Shown piece after piece: positions 58,195-64,000 of a DNA stretch of 64,000 bases. Both the position numbers and the translations under genes were made by a program. The DNA comes from CAVQGZ01 sp942491665 (lineage in GTDB: Bacteria > Actinomycetota > Actinomycetes > Jiangellales > Jiangellaceae): assembly GCA_942491665.1 (NCBI GenBank), contig CALOBR010000005.1:1-64000 (forward strand). The letters run 5' to 3'. Within the stretch, counting starts at the first letter, position 1. The number at the start of each line of letters is the position of its first letter. The notes beneath the pieces were generated by a model. It made no database searches and was not told the origin of the DNA. It was given only the letters and a program-made list of their open reading frames with translations.

Positions 58195-58832
58195 GCCAGC
58201 CGGAGGCCCTCGACGAGCCGACGCTCATGCAAGTGCTCGGCGGGCGCCGCGGTCTGCTCGACTCCGCCCTGCCGGCGCTCACCTTCGTCATCACCTACCT
58301 CGCCACCGGTCAGAACATGCCGGTGGCGCTGACGTCGGCCCTCGTCGTCGGTGGCGTGGTGGCCGCGCTGCGGCTGGCCCGCAGGGACTCGCTGCGCCAC
58401 GTGCTCGCCGGCTTCGCCGGTGTGGCACTGTCGGTCACCGTCGTCAACGTCACCGGCCGTCCGGTCGACTACTTCTTGCCCAGCCTGCTGGCCAACGTCG
58501 GGGCAGCAGTGGCCTGGGCGGTCTCGATCTGGGTGCGCTGGCCGCTGCTGGGCGTCGTCGTCGGCACCATCACCCGGTCGAAGGCCTGGCGCACCGACCC
58601 GCGGCTGCTCAGGGCCTACCAGCGGGCCAGCTGGATCTGGACCGGCTCGTTCTTGCTGCGGGTGCTCGTCATGACCCCCCTGTGGCTGTCCGACCGGCTT
58701 CTCGCGCTCGGTGTGGTCAAGGTGGTGATGGGCTGGCCGATGGTGCTCGTCGTCATCTGGCTGTCGTGGCAGGTGCTCGAACCGGCCTACGCCGCTCGCC
58801 GGGCCTCGCCGCAGTCGACGTCGGTGACGTAG
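58191..58832 (+). CDS. DUF3159 membrane protein, first copy
   Basis: 213 residues with about five transmembrane segments. DUF3159 proteins are conserved integral membrane proteins of unknown function. Characteristic segments are MQVLGGRRGLLDSALPALTF, LRLARRDSLRHVLAGFAGVA, SIWVRWPLLGVVVGTITRSK and KVVMGWPMVLVVIWLSWQVL. It overlaps the DUF3710 gene by GTGA. A second DUF3159 gene with the same layout lies just beyond the OB-fold gene. Its stop codon TAG is also the start of the next gene's promoter box. Confidence 0.9.
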   Translation: MSQPEALDEPTLMQVLGGRRGLLDSALPALTFVITYLATGQNMPVALTSALVVGGVVAALRLARRDSLRHVLAGFAGVALSVTVVNVTGRPVDYFLPSLLANVGAAVAWAVSIWVRWPLLGVVVGTITRSKAWRTDPRLLRAYQRASWIWTGSFLLRVLVMTPLWLSDRLLALGVVKVVMGWPMVLVVIWLSWQVLEPAYAARRASPQSTSVT

Positions 58833-58835
58833 CCT
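58830..58835 (+). promoter_or_regulatory. -10 box (TAGCCT) of the OB-fold gene, leaderless
   Basis: TAGCCT lies 7 nt before the GTG at 58843. Its first bases are the stop codon of the preceding DUF3159 gene. Confidence 0.5.
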
Positions 58836-58842
58836 CTGCGGT

Positions 58843-59253
58843 GTGAGCGCGTCCACACCGAGCCCGGTCTCGCGTGCCAGAGCAGCGTCGGGACTGCGCG
58901 GCTTCTGGAACAAGCTGACCTCCCCGGTCGAGGAGCAGGACGCCGCCGGGCTGCTCGACACCACGGCCGAGATGGGCGCGGTGCCGGCGTCGGAGTGCTG
59001 CGACCGCCAGCGGGTCACCATCCACGGATCAGTTCGGTCGGTACGCATGCTGCCCCGAGCGGGTTCCCCGTCTCTGGAGGCCGAGCTGTTCGACGGCAGC
59101 GGGACAGTGCTGCTGGTCTGGCTCGGCCGTCGACGCATCCACGGCATCGAGTGCGGGCGCACGCTCAGCGCCAGCGGGCTCGTCTCGATCAATGGCGACC
59201 GTCGGGTGATGTACAACCCGCGCTACGAGCTCGACCCACCGTCCACCGCGTGA
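58843..59253 (+). CDS. OB-fold nucleic-acid-binding-type protein
   Basis: 136 residues with an OB-fold core (about 55-125): RQRVTIHGSVRSVRMLPRAG, EAELFDGSGTVLLVWLGRR and RTLSASGLVSINGDRRVMYN. This is the pattern of RecG/tRNA-synthetase-like anticodon OB folds, so nucleic-acid binding is suggested but unproven. The N-terminal 50 residues (GLRGFWNKLTSPVEEQDA) are family-specific. It lies between two DUF3159 genes and has its own promoter box. Confidence 0.88.
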   Translation: MSASTPSPVSRARAASGLRGFWNKLTSPVEEQDAAGLLDTTAEMGAVPASECCDRQRVTIHGSVRSVRMLPRAGSPSLEAELFDGSGTVLLVWLGRRRIHGIECGRTLSASGLVSINGDRRVMYNPRYELDPPSTA

Positions 59254-59266
59254 CGGGTCGCCCTCG

Positions 59267-59977
59267 GTGAGCCGGCGCCCTGGCCTGGGTGACGTCACCG
59301 GCGAGAAGTTCCCCACCACGAGCCTGATCAGCCGCGAGATGCTGATCGACTCTGGCCTGCCGACGGTCGTGTTCGTGACCATCTACGCCCTCAACGGCCA
59401 GGTGCTGCAGCCCGCGTTGTTCGCTGCTCTCGGCGCGGGGGCTCTGCTGGCAGTCCTGCGTCTGGCGCGTCGTGACAGCATCCAGAACGTCGTCGGCGGC
59501 TTCGTCGCCGTGGGAGTCGCTGCCTGGTTCGCCAACCGCACCGGCCAGGCCGAGGACTTCTTCGCCCCGGGCCTGCTCATCAACGTGGCCTACGGGCTGG
59601 CCTACCTCGTGTCCATCCTGGTGCGCTGGCCGCTGCTGGGCGTGCTCGTCGCGCTGGCCACCGGCGAGGGGATGGGCTGGCGGGCGACGCCGCACCTGCT
59701 GCGTGCCTACACGGTCGCCTCGTGGTTCTGGGTGGCCATGTTCGCACTTCGGCTCGCCGTCCAGCTGCCGCTCTACCTCACCGAGTCGGTCGTGGCGCTC
59801 GGCGTAGCCCGCGTCGTGATGGGCTGGCCGCTGTTCCTGCTGTGCCTGTGGCTGTCGTGGCTGGTGATCAAGGGCGCGCGCGACCGGCAGGCGGCCATCG
59901 AGGCAGCCCAGGCCGATGACGAGCAACAGCAGTCGTCCGCCGACCAGAGCAGCCCGGACGAGCCGGAGGCCCGCTGA
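59267..59977 (+). CDS. DUF3159 membrane protein, second copy
   Basis: 236 residues, similar in order and motifs to the DUF3159 gene at 58191: SREMLIDSGLPTVVFVTIYA, LRLARRDSIQNVVGGFVAVG, SILVRWPLLGVLVALATGEG and RVVMGWPLFLLCLWLSWLVI. It has about five transmembrane segments and an acidic C-terminal tail (ADDEQQQSSADQSSPDEPEA). It starts with GTG 13 bp after the OB-fold gene. It appears to be the member that usually pairs with the OB-fold gene, while the first copy would be extra; that is inference from position. It converges on the TrkA genes. Confidence 0.9.
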   Translation: MSRRPGLGDVTGEKFPTTSLISREMLIDSGLPTVVFVTIYALNGQVLQPALFAALGAGALLAVLRLARRDSIQNVVGGFVAVGVAAWFANRTGQAEDFFAPGLLINVAYGLAYLVSILVRWPLLGVLVALATGEGMGWRATPHLLRAYTVASWFWVAMFALRLAVQLPLYLTESVVALGVARVVMGWPLFLLCLWLSWLVIKGARDRQAAIEAAQADDEQQQSSADQSSPDEPEAR

Positions 59978-60005
59978 GTCGCAGGTCGCAGCGTGTGGTG
60001 GCCGC

Positions 60006-60674
60006 TCACGACCGGCTGTGCGGGGCCAGCAGGCTCTCCAGGGCGGGCTCGCGCTCGGGCGCGGCGACCAGCAGCAGCTCGTCGTGCGCCTCCAAGGGCA
60101 GGTCGGGGCGAGGGGTGTGCACGTGACCGTCGCGGATGACGGCCACCAGGGTGGTGTCCACCGGCCACGGCGCGTCGCCGACGCGGGTGCCGAGCATCGG
60201 GGAGCTGTCGGGCAGGGTCATCTCGACAAGGTTCGCCTCGCCTTGGCGGAAGGTGAACAGGCGCACCAGGTCACCGACGCTCACCGCCTCTTCCACCAGG
60301 GCGCTCATGATGCGCGGCGTCGACACCGCGACGTCGACCCCCCAGGTGTCGGTGAACAGCCACTCGTTCTTCGGGTGGTTGACGCGGGCGACCACGCGGG
60401 GCACGCCGAACTCGGTCTTGGCCAGCAGCGAGACCACCAGGTTGACCTTGTCGTCGCCGGTCGCGGCGATCATCACGTCGCAGCGGTCCAGCGCCGCCTC
60501 CGCCAGGGATGACAGCTCGCAGGCGTCCTGCAGCAGCCACTCCGCGTTCGGCGCCGAGGCCGACTTGATCGCCTTGGAGTCCTTGTCGATCAGCAGCACC
60601 TCGTGACCGTTGCCCAACAGCTCGTTGGCGATCGACCGGCCGACGTTGCCGGCCCCTGCGATGGCGACACGCAT
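60006..60674 (-). CDS. ceoC: TrkA-family potassium-channel regulatory protein (second of pair)
   Basis: 222 residues with an RCK_N domain binding NAD(H) (MRVAIAGAGNVGRSIANELL, GxGxxG; CDVMIAATGDDKVNLVVSLL) and an RCK_C domain (about 140-220: PMLGTRVGDAPWP, LPLEAHDELLLVAA). It gates or regulates a potassium uptake channel at the inner membrane face. It overlaps the other TrkA gene by one base (TGATG). The gene symbol is given by position relative to M. tuberculosis ceoB/ceoC and which copy is B or C is uncertain. Confidence 0.88.
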   Translation of the reverse strand: MRVAIAGAGNVGRSIANELLGNGHEVLLIDKDSKAIKSASAPNAEWLLQDACELSSLAEAALDRCDVMIAATGDDKVNLVVSLLAKTEFGVPRVVARVNHPKNEWLFTDTWGVDVAVSTPRIMSALVEEAVSVGDLVRLFTFRQGEANLVEMTLPDSSPMLGTRVGDAPWPVDTTLVAVIRDGHVHTPRPDLPLEAHDELLLVAAPEREPALESLLAPHSRS

Positions 60675-61333
60675 CAGTCCTCCGGAGGGTTGCCGAGGGT
60701 GTCGACCACGTCGGCCGCTGTCTGGACGGGCAGCACCATGTGCACGACGTCGCCGTCCTGGACGACGGTCTCCGACATCGGGACCACACCTGACCCAAGC
60801 CTGGTGAGCAGCGCCATCCGACCACCGGAGGCACGCTCGAGCTGGCGGACGGTGCGTCCGCGCCACCCTGGGTCGAGGTCGATCTCGGCGAGGCGCACCT
60901 CGCCGGACGGGTCGGTCCAGTGCGTGGCCGACCCTTGCGGAACCAGGCGGCGGATGAGCTGGTCGGCCGTCCAGCCGACGGTGGCAACGGTGGGGATGCC
61001 CAGTCGCTCGAACACCTCGGCCCGGCCCTGGTCGTAGATGCGGGCGGCGACGTTGTCGACGCCGAACTCCTCACGGGCCACCCGCGTGGCGATGATGTTG
61101 GAGTTGTCGCCGCTGCTGACCGCGGCGAAGGCGTCGGCCTGCTCGATGCCGGCGCTGCGTAGCACGTCCGGGTCGAAGCCCACGCCGGTCACCGTGCGAC
61201 CCTCGAAGGTGGGGCCCAGACGGCGGAACGAGTTGGGGTCCTGGTCGATCACCGACACCTGGTGGCCCATGTCCTCCAGGGCGTTGGCGAGGGTCGACCC
61301 GACCCGGCCACACCCCAGGATCACGACGTTCAC
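60674..61333 (-). CDS. ceoB: TrkA-family potassium-channel regulatory protein (first of pair)
   Basis: 219 residues with RCK_N (VVILGCGRVGSTLANALEDM, then VIDQDPNSFRRL and ADAFAAVSSGDNSNIIATRV) and a C-terminal RCK_C domain (about 135-215: PGWRGRTVRQLERASGG, VQDGDVVHMVLPVQT). It pairs with the adjacent TrkA as a heteromeric regulatory ring for potassium transport; no channel gene lies in the window. The GTG at 61333 has GGAGAGGATGGGG upstream, so it is not leaderless, and a TAGCGT box at 61359-61364 on the minus strand is its likely promoter, divergent from the APC permease. Confidence 0.88.
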   Translation of the reverse strand: MNVVILGCGRVGSTLANALEDMGHQVSVIDQDPNSFRRLGPTFEGRTVTGVGFDPDVLRSAGIEQADAFAAVSSGDNSNIIATRVAREEFGVDNVAARIYDQGRAEVFERLGIPTVATVGWTADQLIRRLVPQGSATHWTDPSGEVRLAEIDLDPGWRGRTVRQLERASGGRMALLTRLGSGVVPMSETVVQDGDVVHMVLPVQTAADVVDTLGNPPED

Positions 61334-61434
61334 GGCCCCATCCTCTCCGTCAGCCCGGACGCTACACAACCATGATCTCCTCGCCGTCGGCGCCGGCTTG
61401 GCGGTGCGTGCCCGCGTCGGTGGCCGATGATCCC

Positions 61435-61440
61435 TAGCAT
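61435..61440 (+). promoter_or_regulatory. -10 box (TAGCAT) of the APC permease gene, leaderless
   Basis: TAGCAT lies 7 nt before the GTG at 61448, which gives the start VARLSELSKRV. No ribosome binding site is present. Confidence 0.5.
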
Positions 61441-61447
61441 CAGGGGT

Positions 61448-63451
61448 GTGGCCAGGCTGAGCGAGCTCTCCAAGCGTGTCGTGCTCGGGCGCAAGCTCCG
61501 CTCCACGCAGGAGGCGCGGCGGACGCTGCCCAAGCGGGTGGCGGTACCGGTGTTCGGCTCCGACGGCCTCTCGTCGCTGGCCTACAGCCCCGACGAGATC
61601 CTCCTCACGCTGGCGGCCGCGGGGATCGCCGCGTACGCCTACTCGGTGCCGGTCGCGGTCGCGGTCGCGCTGGTGCTGCTGGTCGTCTCGGCCTCGTACC
61701 GCCAGACGGCCGAGGAGTACCCGTCCGGCGGCGGGGACTACGAGGTGGCTTCGGCCAACCTCGGGCCCCGGTCCGCCCTTCTGGTCGGAAGTGCGATGCT
61801 CGTCGACTACGTCCTCGTGCTCGCTGTGTCGTTGGCGTCGGCGTCGCACTACCTGGCGTCGGCGTGGCCGTGGCTCGTCGGCCGCGAGACGCAGGCGGCC
61901 CTGGTCGGGCTCGCACTGCTGATGCTGGTCAACCTGCGCGGTATCCGCCGGTGGCGAGCCATCACCGCGGTGCCGACCTACCTGTTCGTGCTGGCCATCG
62001 GCCTCGTCCTGGCCTGGGGCTGGGGCCGGACGCTGGCCGGTGACCCGCCCGTGGCCGAGAGCGCCGAGCTCGAGATCCTGCCCGTCGGCGAGTCCGGGAT
62101 GGCGGTGACCGGGCTGGCGCTCGGCATTCTTGTCGTGCGGGCGTTCGCCGTTGGGTCGGTGAGCCTCACCGGCGTGCAGACGGTGGCGTCGGCGGCCGGC
62201 TACTTCCGTCGCCCGCGGGGGCGCAACACCGGCTCGACGATCCTGCTCCTCGCCGTGGTCGGCGCCGTACTTCTGGTCGGCGTGATGGGGCTCGCGCGGG
62301 TGGCCGACGTGCGCTTCGTGGAGAACCCGCAGACCCAGGCGCTGCTCAACGGGCAGCCGGTGCCCGACGACTACAACCAGGCGCCCGCCTTGGGCCAGCT
62401 CGCCCGCGCCGTGTTCGACGACGTGTCGTTCGCGTTCGTGGTGACCGAGATCGCGGCCGTACTCATCCTGGTGATGGCTGCGCACGTCGCGTTCACGAGC
62501 TTCCCGGTACTCGGCTCGCTGCTGGCCCGTGACGGCTACCTTCCCCGGTCGCTGCACACGCGCAGTGACCGGCTGGCGTTCTCCAACGGCATCCTCACCC
62601 TCGGGGCGGTCGCAGCGGTGCTGCTTGTCGTAGTCGACGCGTCGGTGACCGCACTGGTGCAGATGTACATCGTCGGGGTCTTCGTGTCATTCACCGTCAG
62701 CCAGGCCGGCATGGTGCGGCACTGGGGACGCCGTCTGCGCCCCGAGCGCAGGCCCCAGGAACGCAAGGCCATCCGCCGGCGCCGTGCCCTGACGGTCGTC
62801 GGGCTGGTGCTCAGCGCCGTTGTGCTCGTGGTCGTGCTCGCTTCGAAACTGGCGCTGGGAGCGTGGGTGGCGGTCGCGCTCATGGCTGTCGCCTACCTCG
62901 GCATGGGCGGGGTGCGCCGGCACTACGACGACGTCGCCGCCGAGGTGGCCATCGACGGGACGAGCGCCCGCACGACCTTGCCGTCCCGAGTGCACGCGAT
63001 CGTGCTGGTGGCGCATGTCAACCGAACGTCGATGCGGGCCTTGGCCTACGCGCGGGCGGCCAACCCGAACGTGCTCGAAGGAGTCACCGTCGACGTCGAC
63101 CCGTCAGCGACGCGTGCGCTCATGGACGACTGGGACCGCTACGACATCCCCGTCCCGCTACGTGTGCTCGACTCGCCCTACCGAGAGATCACCCGGCCGG
63201 TGCTGGAGTACGTGCGCGGCATCCAGCGGGCCAGCCCGCGAGACGTGGTCGCGGTGTACGTGCCGGAGTACGTGGTGCACCACTGGTGGGAGCGGCTGCT
63301 GCACAACACCAGCACCGCCAAGCTCGTCGATCAGCTCTCGACGATGCGCGGTGTGATGATCACCAGCGTCCCGTGGCAGACCGCCGAGGAGGACAGCACC
63401 GGCTTTCGTGACGAGCCCGTCGTGCGCCGGGCTCCGCCGAGGCGGTCGTGA
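61448..63451 (+). CDS. APC-family amino acid/cation permease
   Basis: 667 residues. About twelve transmembrane segments occupy residues 40-500: a helix-breaking start VFGSDGLSSLAYSPDEILLT, then SYRQTAEEYPSGGGDYEVAS, both typical of the actinobacterial APC subfamily. The last 160 residues are a soluble domain (RVHAIVLVAHVNRTSMRALA, SPYREITRPVLEYVRGIQ, YVPEYVVHHWWERLLHN) that resembles a universal-stress-like fold. In mycobacteria the orthologous gene lies beside ceoBC; potassium transport is a possible role, but the substrate is not known. The stop overlaps the methyltransferase gene by GTGA. Confidence 0.88.
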   Translation: MARLSELSKRVVLGRKLRSTQEARRTLPKRVAVPVFGSDGLSSLAYSPDEILLTLAAAGIAAYAYSVPVAVAVALVLLVVSASYRQTAEEYPSGGGDYEVASANLGPRSALLVGSAMLVDYVLVLAVSLASASHYLASAWPWLVGRETQAALVGLALLMLVNLRGIRRWRAITAVPTYLFVLAIGLVLAWGWGRTLAGDPPVAESAELEILPVGESGMAVTGLALGILVVRAFAVGSVSLTGVQTVASAAGYFRRPRGRNTGSTILLLAVVGAVLLVGVMGLARVADVRFVENPQTQALLNGQPVPDDYNQAPALGQLARAVFDDVSFAFVVTEIAAVLILVMAAHVAFTSFPVLGSLLARDGYLPRSLHTRSDRLAFSNGILTLGAVAAVLLVVVDASVTALVQMYIVGVFVSFTVSQAGMVRHWGRRLRPERRPQERKAIRRRRALTVVGLVLSAVVLVVVLASKLALGAWVAVALMAVAYLGMGGVRRHYDDVAAEVAIDGTSARTTLPSRVHAIVLVAHVNRTSMRALAYARAANPNVLEGVTVDVDPSATRALMDDWDRYDIPVPLRVLDSPYREITRPVLEYVRGIQRASPRDVVAVYVPEYVVHHWWERLLHNTSTAKLVDQLSTMRGVMITSVPWQTAEEDSTGFRDEPVVRRAPPRRS

Positions 63452-64000
63452 CCCACGCCGGCACCGACGACGACGGATCGTTGGTGGAGCTGACGGTCGG
63501 GCCGGTGGCCCACGGCGGGCACTGCGTGGCCCGCCACGACGGGCGTGTCGTCTTCGTGCGCCATGCGCTGCCCGGTGAGCGGGTGCTCGCCCGCTTGACC
63601 GACGCCGCGGAGGGCGCCCGCTTCTGGCGCGCGGACGCCGTCGAGGTGCTGGAAGCATCCCCGGACCGGGTGCCGAGCCGTTGTGCGGCATCGGGGCCCG
63701 GCGGGTGCGGCGGCTGCGACTTCCAGCACGTCGACCTGGCCGCGCAGCGTCGGCTCAAGGCCGAGGTGGTGGCCGAGCAGATGCGTCGGCTGGCCGGGCT
63801 GGCCGTTGCCGCTGCCGACGTCCTGGTCGAGGCGGTGCCGGGCGACGACGAGGGCCTGAGCTGGCGCACCCGCGTGCGCCTCACGGTGGACGAGGCGGGA
63901 CGACCCGGGTTGCGGGCGCACCGCTCGCACGTCGTGGTGCCGCTGGACGACTGCCCGATCGCCGAGGCGTCCCTGCACCTGCCCGGCGTGCTCGCGCAGA
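63448..64000 (+). CDS. TRAM-domain RNA (uracil-5)-methyltransferase, truncated by the window end
   Basis: The GTG at 63448 overlaps the permease stop and opens a frame that runs off the window (184 codons seen). The N-terminal TRAM-type beta barrel (about 10-65) reads VELTVGPVAHGGHCVARHD and FVRHALPGERVLARLT. A cysteine cluster (SRCAASGPGGCGGCDFQHVD, about 75-95) matches the iron-sulfur site of RlmD/RumA-like enzymes that methylate uracil in rRNA or tRNA. The SAM-binding and catalytic Cys region lies outside the window, so target and activity cannot be judged. Confidence 0.85.
   Translation, partial: MTHAGTDDDGSLVELTVGPVAHGGHCVARHDGRVVFVRHALPGERVLARLTDAAEGARFWRADAVEVLEASPDRVPSRCAASGPGGCGGCDFQHVDLAAQRRLKAEVVAEQMRRLAGLAVAAADVLVEAVPGDDEGLSWRTRVRLTVDEAGRPGLRAHRSHVVVPLDDCPIAEASLHLPGVLAQ

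Noticed and set aside
1..64000. CRISPR arrays, insertion sequences, prophage genes, tRNA or rRNA genes
   Set aside because: I saw no regularly spaced repeats, no transposase, integrase or phage structural protein, and no intergenic stretch with a convincing tRNA cloverleaf. The intein and DUF222 elements are the only mobile-type features.

Overview
This window is about 64 kb of very GC-rich actinobacterial chromosome. Many start codons are GTG, 4-bp GTGA/ATGA gene overlaps are common, and many genes carry a TANNNT box 6-8 nt before a start codon with no Shine-Dalgarno (leaderless transcripts). Markers of Actinomycetota include sepH, DUF4193, DUF3093, DUF3710, DUF3159, WS/DGAT acyltransferases, DUF222/HNH proteins, a ferrochelatase with a C-terminal cysteine cluster and an Rpf-type domain. 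The sequence alone does not fix the genus.

Layout. 1-4.9 kb is a decaying accessory region: an MFS transporter without a usable start, a DUF222 fragment, a coupled pair of secreted proteins of unknown function, and a frameshifted secreted-protein pseudogene. 4.9-14 kb holds an acyl-CoA ligase, a small acidic protein, a membrane protein, an NmrA-type protein, 6-phosphofructokinase, a coiled-coil protein, a DUF222/HNH protein, a DUF429 protein and a beta-hydroxyacid dehydrogenase. 14-17.5 kb is a cell-envelope group: a lipoprotein fusing an osmoprotectant-binding domain to an Rpf/lysozyme-like domain, a secreted SH3 protein with a peptidase-like end, and a CPBP protease. 17.5-22.3 kb holds a flavodoxin, UbiA, an FAD oxidoreductase, an ICMT-type methyltransferase, a type III polyketide synthase and a DsbA protein; the PKS, methyltransferase and oxidoreductase form a coupled operon resembling phenolic-lipid/alkylquinone loci. 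22.3-29.8 kb holds an amidase, a YccF protein, two WS/DGAT halves facing each other at a deletion scar, an exonuclease-UvrC-like fusion, an intact WS/DGAT and a DUF2505 protein. 29.8-38.9 kb has a membrane-anchored PI-PLC-like protein, pgi, a LolA-like protein with its ABC transporter, a saccharopine-dehydrogenase-like reductase, DUF456 and DUF7455 genes.

38.9-64 kb is a conserved actinobacterial core block: parE, convergent parC (interrupted by an intein), an acyl-CoA dehydrogenase-like gene, VKOR, a GNAT/acyl-CoA synthetase fusion, DUF5998, a phosphodiesterase, thymidine kinase, sepH, ferrochelatase, an inositol monophosphatase, DUF4193, DUF3093, VanZ, a thioesterase, dut, DUF3710, DUF3159, an OB-fold gene, a second DUF3159, two TrkA genes, an APC permease and the start of a TRAM-domain RNA methyltransferase. 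The order from the phosphatase to the methyltransferase matches the M. tuberculosis ceoBC-dut neighbourhood as I know it.

The most notable items are the OpuAC-Rpf fusion, the ParC intein with an apparently dead homing endonuclease placed next to the catalytic tyrosine, the type III PKS cluster, the reciprocal WS/DGAT truncation scar, and the widespread leaderless promoter signature.
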